From Ruminococcus sp. (GTDB taxonomy: Bacteria; Bacillota; Clostridia; Oscillospirales; Ruminococcaceae), in the NCBI GenBank assembly GCA_017542125.1, contig JAFXXU010000021.1:1-39766 (forward strand): a DNA stretch of 39,766 nucleotides, written 5' to 3'. Shown in pieces: positions 7,200-14,379 of the stretch (position 1 is its first letter; each line of letters starts with the position of its first letter). The position numbers and the translations under genes are program-made. The notes under the pieces are model-generated. The model was not told the origin of the DNA. It did no database searches and saw nothing but the letters and a program-made list of their open reading frames with translations.

Positions 7200-8204
7200 T
7201 CATTCTCCTTCCGGCTGAGGCTCCAGCCTGCATATCATTATGTATTCATCGCCCTTGTCGCTCAGCACCTCAAAGCCCACCTTGCGGTAGAGATCAACCG
7301 CGAAGTTCGCCTTCTGCACCGAGAGGGACACCCTCCCGAAGCCCTGCTCCGAGAGCAGTTTGAGCATTTCTTTCATAAGCTCGGTGCCGATGCCCCTGTG
7401 TCTCTGCTCGGGGAGGACAGAGATGGCCAGCGAGGGGGTCTCGTCGTCGATGTGGCCGTAGTCGTTCATTATCCTGGTCCAGACAGCGCCGACTATCCTG
7501 CCTTTAAGCTCGGTAACGAGGCAGAGATCGGCCTTTCCGCTGCCGAAGCCCTCGGTGTAGACTTTAAGCTCCGGGCGCTCGATTATATCTCTCGGCGGGG
7601 GCGCCTCCCCCTCCGGGACAAAGATCGCCTCGTAGAGGAATTCGTTCAGTATAGGGTACTCGCTCTTTTCCATAGGCCGCGCCGTGGGGATAAAGGGCAG
7701 ACCCGGCTTGCTTATCCTGACAAAGGTGAAGCGCCCGTTCTGTCCGGCTATGCGGCCGCCGTTTTTCAGCATCATCTTTAACGACGCCTCGTTGTCCGTC
7801 TCGGTCATCAGATAGAACTCCGCCTCGGGGATGATGTCCTCGGCGTATTCCATCACCCTGCGCAGAGCCTCGGTGCCGATCCCCTTGCCCCGGTACTGGG
7901 GAGCTATCCAGATGGCTATATGCCCCGAGCCCTCCCGGAGAGCATCGTTGAGATAATGCCGCACCCTGGCCTCACCGATTATCTGCAGATCGTTCCAGAT
8001 GAACAGTGTCGTCTCCGGCACAAAGCCCTCGGGGAGCTCTATGCCCTGGGCGTTCTCCACCATATCATAGAGAGCCTTGTCGAAATCCTCTCTCCTGATA
8101 TGGCAGTAGGCATTGTGAAAGCCGTGCTCAGAGGTGGGGATGCTCCGCACCAGACTCCATTCGGCATCAAAATCATCGAAGTTTGCTTCTCTTAAATATA
8201 TCAT
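7200..8204 (-). CDS. Tandem GNAT-domain acetyltransferase
   Basis: A 334-residue protein with two GCN5-related N-acetyltransferase domains. The first has its acetyl-CoA loop RGKGIGTEAL; the second has QRHRGIGTELM followed by the family-like NFAVDLYRKVGFEVL tail. Both loops look intact, so both domains may bind acetyl-CoA. The substrate is unknown. The start at 8204 (MIYLREANFDDF) has GGAGG about 11 bases upstream and lies inside the 3' end of the preceding gene (32-bp overlap). An extra 33-codon upstream extension in the same frame is not protein-like and is rejected. It lies directly before parB. Confidence 0.85.
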   Translation of the reverse strand: MIYLREANFDDFDAEWSLVRSIPTSEHGFHNAYCHIRREDFDKALYDMVENAQGIELPEGFVPETTLFIWNDLQIIGEARVRHYLNDALREGSGHIAIWIAPQYRGKGIGTEALRRVMEYAEDIIPEAEFYLMTETDNEASLKMMLKNGGRIAGQNGRFTFVRISKPGLPFIPTARPMEKSEYPILNEFLYEAIFVPEGEAPPPRDIIERPELKVYTEGFGSGKADLCLVTELKGRIVGAVWTRIMNDYGHIDDETPSLAISVLPEQRHRGIGTELMKEMLKLLSEQGFGRVSLSVQKANFAVDLYRKVGFEVLSDKGDEYIMICRLEPQPEGE

Positions 8205-8805
8205 AAGCTCTTGCCCCTCCGTAGTATTTGTAAAAATCTCCGTCCGGCACGCCGGGAACCCAGAGTGAAGGCTCGTATTCCGCAGCCAGCCTGCCCTCGG
8301 CACAGGCGGCTCTTATCTCGCCGCAGATGCTTTTCAGGTGTTCATTATCGGTGCTTTCAAGACCCAGAGCCTCCAGTGCGGGATCATCTGTAAGGTATTT
8401 GCCGATATCCAGCAGATAAAAGCAAAGGGTGCTGCTTTTTGTCAGAAGCTTGACGTAATCACTCTTTCCTTTTCCCGTAATGACAGCTCTGATATCGAGA
8501 TGGAGGTCGTTTTTCCACATAAGCTCAAAGCTCTTGCTGCGTCCTATCTGCAAGAGAGTCTCTCTCCCGGCCTTGATACGGGTCAGCAGCCAGATGAAGG
8601 AGCCCCTCTCCTCAAATTCGGAGCCCTGCTCCAGCTTCTTTTTCAGCCTGATTTTCAGCGCCCCGGGCAGGTGGAAGGCTTTGCCGGTATCCATCTCCCT
8701 TTCGGTTCCGTTGGTATCGGTGATGACCTTTTTGCCCTCCTTGATGCTGACGGTGCAGATCAGAAAACATTTGTTTTCAAGCAGACTGCTCAGATCCTCC
8801 GCCAA
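8173..8805 (-). CDS. Hypothetical protein in the par operon
   Basis: A 210-residue soluble protein, not recognised. It starts with TTG (LAEDLSSLLENK, read as Met) after GGAGG about 10 bases upstream. No membrane segments or signal peptide. The first half is beta-rich and basic (KIRLKKKL), the second helical; the only striking motif is SLWVPGVPDGDFYKYYGG near the C-terminus. It overlaps the next gene by 32 bp and follows mnmM by 18 bp, so it is clearly an operon member. No function can be assigned. Confidence 0.75.
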   Translation of the reverse strand: MAEDLSSLLENKCFLICTVSIKEGKKVITDTNGTEREMDTGKAFHLPGALKIRLKKKLEQGSEFEERGSFIWLLTRIKAGRETLLQIGRSKSFELMWKNDLHLDIRAVITGKGKSDYVKLLTKSSTLCFYLLDIGKYLTDDPALEALGLESTDNEHLKSICGEIRAACAEGRLAAEYEPSLWVPGVPDGDFYKYYGGARAYDIFKRSKLR

Positions 8806-8823
8806 GTGAACACCCCCTCCGGT

Positions 8824-9396
8824 TCAAAGCCTGGTCTTGTAGATCCTGACGCTTATGGGCGGGCAGTTGGGGCGGTTGACGAACTCGCTGACCACCACCG
8901 CGAACTCCCCCACAGGCAGCGTCTTTATGTATTCAAGTATGGCGTCCTTTTCCTCAAAGCCGGTGTCCCTGCCGTAGTAGATAGAAAGGCTCATAATGCC
9001 GTTCTCTTTCAGCAGAGGCAGGCATTTGCGCAGCGCCGTCAGGCTGGATTCGGTATGGGTGTGCTTGGTGTGATCCCCGCCCGGGAGCCAGCCGAAATTG
9101 AAAACTATGGCGCTGACCGTCCCCGGCTCAGCGTAGCGATCAACGTTCTCGTGGCTGTCAAGATATACCTCGCAGATGTTTTCATACCCGCTTTCGGAGA
9201 TAAGAGCCTTTGAGCTCTCCACCGCCTCGGGCTGGATATCCAGAGCAACTACCCGCCCGGACTCTCCCACAAGGCTGCATAAGTAGGCTGCATCCTTGCC
9301 CCTGCCTGCGGTGCAGTCGATGCAGGTGTCGCCCTCCTTGACGTGAAGCCTCAGAAATTCGTGTGCTAAATGCACGGCTCCGAATGTGCTTGGCAT
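8824..9396 (-). CDS. mnmM: MnmM/YtqB-type tRNA methyltransferase
   Basis: A 190-residue class I SAM methyltransferase of the YtqB family. Members convert 5-aminomethyl-2-thiouridine to the 5-methylaminomethyl form in the tRNA wobble position of Gram-positive bacteria. SAM motif I is DCTAGRGKDAAYL, motif II ends in VALDI, and the family-specific block FNFGWLPGGDH is present. The start at 9396 (MPSTFGAVHL) has a perfect GGAGG 7 bases upstream. The ORF can be extended to 9429, but the added MFHVEQ is simply the translated parS site and is rejected. The usual neighbours mnmE, mnmG and rsmG are absent from this locus. Confidence 0.85.
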   Translation of the reverse strand: MPSTFGAVHLAHEFLRLHVKEGDTCIDCTAGRGKDAAYLCSLVGESGRVVALDIQPEAVESSKALISESGYENICEVYLDSHENVDRYAEPGTVSAIVFNFGWLPGGDHTKHTHTESSLTALRKCLPLLKENGIMSLSIYYGRDTGFEEKDAILEYIKTLPVGEFAVVVSEFVNRPNCPPISVRIYKTRL

Positions 9397-9412
9397 AGTA
9401 TTACCTCCGAAT

Positions 9413-9428
9413 TGTTCCACGTGGAACA
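9413..9428. promoter_or_regulatory. parS site 1
   Basis: The perfect 16-bp palindrome TGTTCCACGTGGAACA matches the bacterial parS consensus TGTTNCACGTGNAACA. It occupies the 33-bp gap between the stop of the upstream small gene and the start of mnmM. ParB is expected to load here. Confidence 0.95.
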
Positions 9429-9429
9429 T

Positions 9430-9774
9430 TTATAGCTCTGCAAATATCAGCGGCAGACCGCTTATGGTCGCCCGCAGCAGGACACCCGCATCCAGCGCCT
9501 CACGGCGGCAGCCGTAAAGCAGCGAGATTATCCGCTCATCGGGCTTTTCGGTAAAGGTCACGGTTATGACCCGGTACTCCCCGTCGTACAGACGCCTGAA
9601 CTCACCGCTCTCCGTCCAGGAGATATAGTGAGCGGTCTTTTTCAGCAAGGCCTGGCAGTTCTCGTCCGAGCCCTCCACATAGCCGTTGCAGATCAGGGTG
9701 AGCTCGATGATATCTCCCCGCTGGGAGATAACGTCTATGGAATCGGTGCTGCCGAAAATCTCTTCCGTTCTCAT
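9430..9774 (-). CDS. Hypothetical protein between parA and mnmM
   Basis: A 114-residue soluble acidic protein with no recognised domain. Its start codon overlaps the parA stop (ATGA), indicating translational coupling with ParA. Predicted alternating strands (DIIELTLICNGYVEG, EYRVITVTFTEK) and one helix suggest a small alpha/beta fold. A Cys pair is not present and nothing indicates DNA binding. Its place right after parA in a partition operon makes a ParA-linked role possible, but this is guilt by position only. Confidence 0.75.
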   Translation of the reverse strand: MRTEEIFGSTDSIDVISQRGDIIELTLICNGYVEGSDENCQALLKKTAHYISWTESGEFRRLYDGEYRVITVTFTEKPDERIISLLYGCRREALDAGVLLRATISGLPLIFAEL

Positions 9775-10535
9775 AGCTTGTTCTTGATGATCTCTTTTGC
9801 CAGCTCCTCATATGCCCTGGAGCCCTTGGACTTGGGGTCGTAATATAGCGCGGGCTGCCCGAAGCTGGGAGCCTCTGACAGAGCAACGTTCCGGGGAATG
9901 ACAGTCTTGAACACCTGCTTGCCGAAATACTTCTTGACCTCGGCTACGATCTGCCCTGTGACCTTGTATCTCTCAACGAACATCGTGAACAGGATGCCTT
10001 CGATCTTCAGGTCGGGATTAAGGCGGCTCTTTACGCGGTCGATGGTGTTGTTCAGCTCCACGAGACCCTCCAGGGATAGAAACTCGCACTGTATGGGGAT
10101 AAGCACCGTGTCTGCGGCAACGAGTGCGTTGATGGTGAGCAGGTCGAGGGTCGGGGGACAGTCGATGAGGATGTAGTCGTAGAAGTCCTTGGCGGAGGCA
10201 AGTCTGCTGCGCAGCTGAGTCTGGGGGCTCTTGATGTTCACGAGCTCCAGGACTGCGCCGGAGAGCTCCTGGGTGGTGGGAATGACCGACACTCCGCGGA
10301 ACTCGGTAGCCACGACGGCCTCAAAGACGCCGCACTCGCCCATCAGCACCTCATAGACGGTATTGCGGATACTTTTCTTCTTTATACCGTAGCTGGTGGT
10401 AGTATTGCCCTGGGGATCGAAATCAACGATGAGGACTTTTTTACCTTTATGTCCGAGGACGGCGGCGAGATTCACGACGGTAGTTGATTTTCCGACGCCG
10501 CCTTTCTGGTTAGATACTGCGATTATTTTACCCAT
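9771..10535 (-). CDS. parA: Chromosome partitioning ATPase ParA (Soj)
   Basis: A 254-residue deviant-Walker ATPase that dimerises on DNA and works with ParB in origin segregation; in Bacillus it also tunes DnaA. The deviant Walker A KGGVGKST (residues 11-18) with the signature Lys, Walker A' motif VDFDPQGN, and Walker B YILIDCPPTLD are complete. Length is standard and the start follows GGGAGA. Its promoter (TTTACA-17-TATAAT, 10587-10615) and a parS site just upstream suggest regulation by ParB spreading. It heads a six-gene minus-strand operon ending in parB. Confidence 0.95.
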   Translation of the reverse strand: MGKIIAVSNQKGGVGKSTTVVNLAAVLGHKGKKVLIVDFDPQGNTTTSYGIKKKSIRNTVYEVLMGECGVFEAVVATEFRGVSVIPTTQELSGAVLELVNIKSPQTQLRSRLASAKDFYDYILIDCPPTLDLLTINALVAADTVLIPIQCEFLSLEGLVELNNTIDRVKSRLNPDLKIEGILFTMFVERYKVTGQIVAEVKKYFGKQVFKTVIPRNVALSEAPSFGQPALYYDPKSKGSRAYEELAKEIIKNKL

Positions 10536-10586
10536 AATTTTTCTCCCATAGACGTCCCGGGGGACGGAAATTTTCAGATCCTTTAT

Positions 10587-10615
10587 ATTATACTATATTT
10601 TTGGAAATTTGTAAA
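10587..10615 (-). promoter_or_regulatory. Promoter of the parA operon
   Basis: On the minus strand TTTACA (10610-10615) and TATAAT (10587-10592) are 17 bp apart, about 50 bp before parA. A parS site lies 20 bp further upstream, close enough for ParB to affect initiation. Confidence 0.75.
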
Positions 10616-10634
10616 GAGAGGAAAAAGGACAAAT

Positions 10635-10650
10635 TGTTCCACGTGGAACA
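10635..10650. promoter_or_regulatory. parS site 2
   Basis: A second perfect TGTTCCACGTGGAACA, identical to site 1 and 1.2 kb away, just upstream of the parA promoter. I saw no further perfect copies in the window. Confidence 0.95.
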
Positions 10651-10680
10651 TAGCAGGGAGTTAAAGCAATAAAAACAAAT

Positions 10681-10707
10681 GCTCCGCGTTTGGTTCTCTG
10701 GCTTCTG
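10681..10707. repeat. R3-family repeat fragment
   Basis: GCTCCGCGTTTGGTTCTCTGG and neighbouring bases resemble one end of the element at 4509-4650 (GTTCCGCGTTTGGGTTATTGG). It is short, so chance similarity is not excluded. Confidence 0.35.
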
Positions 10708-10711
10708 TTGA

Positions 10712-10744
10712 TATAAAAAGGAGCCCCGCTTTCGCAGAGCTCCT
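10712..10744 (-). terminator. Terminator of the rpmH-jag operon
   Basis: On the minus strand, AGGAGCTCTGC / GCGGGGCTCCT forms a stem around a GAAA-type loop, followed by TTTTTAT, directly after the jag stop. Confidence 0.85.
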
Positions 10745-10749
10745 GTCTC

Positions 10750-11559
10750 TTAAAACTCGATCTTTCCGTAAAGTCCCGCGTTGAGCGTGTCTTCCGGCTT
10801 CGGCCTCTTGTAGTCTTTCTCAAAACTCGTGGTGATGTCGTAATGTGCCTTAGGCTTTCTGTCTCTCCTGTTGTTATTGTTACCGCCGCGCTTGCCGCCC
10901 TTGCCGCGGTAATCATTGTTTCTCGGACGCCTCTCGGTCGAGCTGATCAGTACCTTTCTGTAAGGCTCCTCTCCCGTCGAGCGCGAGGTAACTCCCTCAA
11001 TCTCCGATACCGCTGCGTGAATGATCCTTCTCTCGTAAGGATTCATAGGCTCCAGCGCAGATGTTCTGCCGGTCTTCTTGACGTTGGCTGCGATCTTCCT
11101 GGCAAGCTCTTCAAGCTGTGCCTTTCTGCGCTCTCTGAATCCCGCACAGTCGGTGGAGATGCGGTAGTAATCCCTGTCTGCCTTGTTGCATACCAGCGAG
11201 GAAAGATACTGGAACGCATCCAGCAGCTCACCCTTCTTGCCGATAAGCTCTTCGATCTCGGGGCTGTCGATAACGAACATTGCTCCGTTCTCGGTCTCGC
11301 TTACATTGATCTCGGCATTCTCAATGCCCATTGCCGCGATCACCGAAAGCATATAATTCTTTGCGATGTCCGCCTTTGTCAGAACTACGGGAGGCTCATA
11401 CTCTGCCTCGACCTTTGCTTCGCCCTTCACCTTGCCGAATATACCCTTCTTCGGCTCCTCGATGATCTTGAAGGTGATCTGCTCCTCGGGCACGCCGAAC
11501 TCGGCGCTTGCTGCCTGCTTTGCTTCTTCAACGGTGGCAGCCGTAAACTCTTTCTTCAC
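10750..11559 (-). CDS. jag: RNA-binding protein Jag/KhpB
   Basis: A 269-residue protein with the three Jag domains in order: Jag-N (with the typical KKGIFGK), a KH domain (core IGKKGELLDAFQYL) and an R3H domain (ERRIIHAAVSEIEGVTSRS). KhpB with KhpA binds RNA and influences cell elongation and division in Firmicutes. A Gly/Asn/Arg-rich stretch (GGKRGGNNNNRR) and a charged tail follow R3H, which is longer than usual. GTG at 11559 gives MKKEFTAATVEEAK and has AAAGGA nine bases upstream; the ATG three codons earlier touches that ribosome site and is less likely. It follows yidC as in most Firmicutes. Confidence 0.9.
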   Translation of the reverse strand: MKKEFTAATVEEAKQAASAEFGVPEEQITFKIIEEPKKGIFGKVKGEAKVEAEYEPPVVLTKADIAKNYMLSVIAAMGIENAEINVSETENGAMFVIDSPEIEELIGKKGELLDAFQYLSSLVCNKADRDYYRISTDCAGFRERRKAQLEELARKIAANVKKTGRTSALEPMNPYERRIIHAAVSEIEGVTSRSTGEEPYRKVLISSTERRPRNNDYRGKGGKRGGNNNNRRDRKPKAHYDITTSFEKDYKRPKPEDTLNAGLYGKIEF

Positions 11560-11604
11560 ACAAACCATTCCTTTCTATTTTAGCGGAATCCACTTTGTCG
11601 GGGA

Positions 11605-12981
11605 TCACTCCTCCGTATACTCGTCGCCGTATTTTTCCGCCATTCTTTTCCTTGCTTCGTTCAGCTTTCTGCGCTGCTGCTCCTTGAGCTCGTACTTTGA
11701 GAGCTTCTTATCAGAGTCCTCGCTGTCCTCATCATCATCGTCGTTGTCGCTGTCAAGTGAGGGCTTGATGCCGCGCTGCTCCTGCTGATATTCCAGAGCC
11801 TTTTCCATAAAGGACTTCTTGCCGTTCTTGCGGCGCTCGTTCTTCTTTTCGTTCTCCTGAGCGACGATCTCCCTGATTTTTGCGGGGTTGTAGATGATAT
11901 TCAGGAAGATGGTCTGGATCATTGCGAAGAACGAAGAATAGATCCAGTAAAGACCGAGACCTGCGGGATAGGAGAATGCTATCCACAGAGAGAAGAGGGG
12001 AAGTATGAAGAGCATTACCTTCATACCGCCGCCCATCTTTGCTGCGGGGTTGTTCTTCTTATTGAAGTAGGTGGAGATAATGGTCGTTACCAGCTGGAGC
12101 AGGAACGAAAGTATCGGGATGATACAAAGCATACTGCTGAAGCTCGGTATAGCTCCCAGCGAGAGGCCGAATATCTCATAGGAGAAGTCCTGGGCATATT
12201 CTCTTACTTCCTTGGGAAGTATATCGGAATAATCGCTTCCGGACTTTTCGATCTTATCCTTGTCAACGAAATCAAAGGTAGTCAACTCGGGACGGGATAC
12301 TACCAGCGCCTGAGAAACATAATCGGGGTTGGAGATGAAGGTGTCGATATCGGGATGCTTCTGGAACACCTCGACCATATCCTTCCACATCTTATCCTTT
12401 TCGTCCTTCTCGGACTGCTTATCGTCATCCTCATAGCCGAAGAGCTTATAGGTAGACTTATAGTTCTTATCGTCGGGGTTTACAACGATCTTCCTTACCT
12501 TTTCATAGTCGCCGCCGTTCTCTTCAAGGAGCTTGGCCATGGTGGTGCCGTTGGCGCTGATATCCTTGCTGAGGGTAGCGATCTCGGAGATAAGGGTGTT
12601 GGACTTATCGATGGTATCCTTATCCAGGTCGGACACATAGGTGAGAGGACCGTAGATAACAGGGATCATCGAGAAGAGTATGAGCATAGTGATCAGCATA
12701 GGCAGGCAGCTGGCCATGGGGTTAACGCCGTGCTTCTGATAGAGAGCCATCGTCTCCTCATTCATCTTTTCCTGATTCTTGCCGTACTTCTTCTTTATCT
12801 TCTCCAGCTCGGGCTGGATCATTGACATTCTTGCGGTGCTTTTCTGCTGCTTGATGCTGAGAGGCAGCATTACGATCCTTGTTATAAGCGTGAAAACAAG
12901 CAGGGCTATGGCATAGTTTCCTACTATTTTGTAGCAAGCCTTCATCAGCCAGCCCAGGGGGGTCGCAAAAAGACTAAACAT
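11605..12981 (-). CDS. yidC: Membrane protein insertase YidC (SpoIIIJ/OxaA)
   Basis: A 458-residue YidC-type insertase, clearly larger than Bacillus SpoIIIJ (about 260). The insertase core is present: TM1 with the conserved groove arginine (Arg35 in LITRIVMLPL), the cytoplasmic coiled hairpin SIKQQKST...EKIKKKYG, TM2, then after a long loop TM3-TM5, including PLFSLWIAFSYPAGLGLYWI. Residues about 115-275 form a large charged extracytoplasmic insertion between TM2 and TM3. There is no lipoprotein cysteine. The C-terminus is a very basic and acidic tail (SDNDDDDEDSEDSDKK), probably ribosome-facing. GAGGAAAG precedes the ATG. Confidence 0.93.
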   Translation of the reverse strand: MFSLFATPLGWLMKACYKIVGNYAIALLVFTLITRIVMLPLSIKQQKSTARMSMIQPELEKIKKKYGKNQEKMNEETMALYQKHGVNPMASCLPMLITMLILFSMIPVIYGPLTYVSDLDKDTIDKSNTLISEIATLSKDISANGTTMAKLLEENGGDYEKVRKIVVNPDDKNYKSTYKLFGYEDDDKQSEKDEKDKMWKDMVEVFQKHPDIDTFISNPDYVSQALVVSRPELTTFDFVDKDKIEKSGSDYSDILPKEVREYAQDFSYEIFGLSLGAIPSFSSMLCIIPILSFLLQLVTTIISTYFNKKNNPAAKMGGGMKVMLFILPLFSLWIAFSYPAGLGLYWIYSSFFAMIQTIFLNIIYNPAKIREIVAQENEKKNERRKNGKKSFMEKALEYQQEQRGIKPSLDSDNDDDDEDSEDSDKKLSKYELKEQQRRKLNEARKRMAEKYGDEYTEE

Positions 12982-13005
12982 ATCACTTTCCTCATTCTGA
13001 AGCGG

Positions 13006-13269
13006 TCATTTTGCCGCAGATTTTTTCTTTTTCTTTCTTCCCCTGAACAGGTGATACTCCTCGGGGACGTGGTCTACTCCGCCGAGGCTCCAGGGATTAC
13101 AGCGCAGCAATCTCCAGACCGAGAGCACCGTACCCTTTATGACACCGTGCCTCCTGTAAGCCTCCAGGCAATAGGATGAGCAGGTGGGGTAGTATTTGCA
13201 TCTCGGCGGGAAGAGAGGGCTTATAAGTTTCCGATAGAACATTATCGGCAGCATAAATATGTACTTCAT
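13006..13269 (-). CDS. yidD: Membrane protein insertion efficiency factor YidD
   Basis: An 87-residue protein of the YidD family, which helps YidC-dependent insertion at the inner face of the membrane. The hallmark [21 protein letters not shown] with its three cysteines and the [17 protein letters not shown] block are complete. A short amphipathic or hydrophobic N-terminus precedes them and the tail is poly-lysine. Its start codon is one base beyond the rnpA stop, so the two are coupled, and yidC follows directly. Confidence 0.95.
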   Translation of the reverse strand: MKYIFMLPIMFYRKLISPLFPPRCKYYPTCSSYCLEAYRRHGVIKGTVLSVWRLLRCNPWSLGGVDHVPEEYHLFRGRKKKKKSAAK

Positions 13270-13270
13270 A

Positions 13271-13639
13271 TCATTTTTTCTGCCCGCGCTTGTTATCCTT
13301 CCTGTCGGGATCGTTGGCGGCGGGTATTGCCCTGCCGCGGAGAAATCTCACGACCTCCGCCGAGGTCTTCTCCGAAGCATCGTTCCTGGCGGCGAATATG
13401 ATGTCGTACCCTATTGGGAATTCCGTCTCGCAAAGCCTGTAAGCGGCTCTGAATATCCTCTTTATGCGGTTTCTCTGCACCGCGCCGCCGTTTTTCTTGC
13501 TCACGGATATTCCGAAGCGGTTCACGGGCAGCTTGTTTGGCAGATAATAAACTGTCAGAAAATTACAGCTGACGAATTTTCCGCGGCGAAAGCAGCTCTG
13601 ATAGACCCTGTTATCCTTGATTATCTCGGTAAATAGCAT
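13271..13639 (-). CDS. rnpA: Ribonuclease P protein component
   Basis: A 122-residue basic protein that binds RNase P RNA and the 5' leader of pre-tRNA. The RNR signature lies in [19 protein letters not shown], preceded by FGISVSKK, and the N-terminal [11 protein letters not shown] block is typical. A Lys/Arg-rich C-terminal tail ([13 protein letters not shown]) is slightly extended. It is separated from rpmH by about 110 bp that contain a terminator, so its level is probably set by read-through. Confidence 0.95.
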   Translation of the reverse strand: MLFTEIIKDNRVYQSCFRRGKFVSCNFLTVYYLPNKLPVNRFGISVSKKNGGAVQRNRIKRIFRAAYRLCETEFPIGYDIIFAARNDASEKTSAEVVRFLRGRAIPAANDPDRKDNKRGQKK

Positions 13640-13683
13640 CTCTCACACCTTCGCCTTGAACGATAAAACGACAGTTTTTCCCA

Positions 13684-13736
13684 TAAAAAAAGATAAAGAC
13701 CAGATACCTGTCAGATCAACTGAAAGGTATGTGGTC
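13684..13736 (-). terminator. Attenuating terminator between rpmH and rnpA
   Basis: On the minus strand, GACCACATACCT pairs with AGGTATCTGGTC (bases 13698-13736, with an inner CAG/CTG pair) and is followed by TTTATCTTTTTTT. It sits 15 bases after rpmH, so most transcripts likely end there and a fraction continue into rnpA. Confidence 0.8.
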
Positions 13737-13750
13737 AATAGTCACGAAGA

Positions 13751-13885
13751 TCAATAGCTGAGTCTAGCCCTGCCCTTAGCGCGTCTGCGAGCCAAAACCT
13801 TTCTGCCGTTTCTGGTAGACATTCTCTTCATAAATCCGTGGACCTTTTTTCTCTGAAGCTTCTTAGGCTGATATGTTCTCTTCAT
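13751..13885 (-). CDS. rpmH: Ribosomal protein L34
   Basis: A 44-residue gene. The protein begins [18 protein letters not shown], continues [20 protein letters not shown] and ends RARLSY, which is the complete L34 sequence pattern and length. GGAGG lies 9 bases before the ATG. It is the first gene of the minus-strand operon, divergent from dnaA, as in almost all Firmicutes, and is driven by a near-perfect promoter at 13996-14025. Confidence 0.97.
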   Translation of the reverse strand: MKRTYQPKKLQRKKVHGFMKRMSTRNGRKVLARRRAKGRARLSY

Positions 13886-13995
13886 TTCATTTTCCCTCCT
13901 TATCGGTACCGCCTCTTATGATTTACGGGCGGCGATCAGATCGGGCACCGTCTATAAATGCAGACAGTTTGCCCTTGATGCCCTTGCAATATCCT

Positions 13996-14025
13996 ATTAT
14001 AACTCAAAGCAGAGGCGTTTGTCAA
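13996..14025 (-). promoter_or_regulatory. Promoter of rpmH
   Basis: On the minus strand a perfect TTGACA (14020-14025) and a perfect TATAAT (13996-14001) are 18 bp apart. This is the strongest-looking promoter in the window, as expected for a ribosomal protein gene. Confidence 0.88.
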
Positions 14026-14241
14026 GCGTGTTAACAATTTTTTTATATTTATTTTTTACGCTGTTTCGGCTCAAGGGCTGAGAGTCAGGCCGGGTTTATA
14101 AACTTTTTGTTACGGGACAGCTTCAAATTCTCAACATATAGTTATTTTTGCCGCGGAATATGCCAAGATACTGTATGCCAACGAAAAACCGGGGGCATAT
14201 ATTACACTATTATAAAATATATACAATTCGGCATTTTGTAC

Positions 14242-14270
14242 TTGAATTTTTTGGCCCGATGTGTTATAAT
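14242..14270 (+). promoter_or_regulatory. Promoter of dnaA
   Basis: TTGAAT (14242-14247) and TATAAT (14265-14270), 17 bp apart, about 110 bp before dnaA. Confidence 0.75.
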
Positions 14271-14379
14271 GTAATAGAATTGGTCTTTATGCCTTATTTT
14301 TCGGGACGGCTGTTTTTCAGCCCCCGAAACCTATACGAAAAACCGCCGGTTTTACGGCTTTGGGAGGAAGTAGAATAAT

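Larger units (their letters stand above)
13886..14379. other. Divergent rpmH-dnaA intergenic region
   Basis: About 490 bp without a credible gene. It holds the rpmH promoter (13996-14025) and the dnaA promoter (14242-14270), with an AT-rich stretch around 14026-14070. I find no canonical TTATCCACA DnaA box. One TTCTCAACA (about 14129) resembles the nonamers in the dnaA-dnaN gap. A 76-codon open frame at 14148-14378 overlaps the dnaA promoter and is not protein-like. Confidence 0.6.

Noticed and set aside
6116-7363. 415-codon plus-strand ORF opposite parB
   Set aside because: Covers parB, which has clear motifs on the other strand; begins within a repeat fragment.
14148-14378. 76-codon ORF before dnaA
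   Set aside because: It overlaps the dnaA promoter, has no ribosome site, and its composition is not protein-like.
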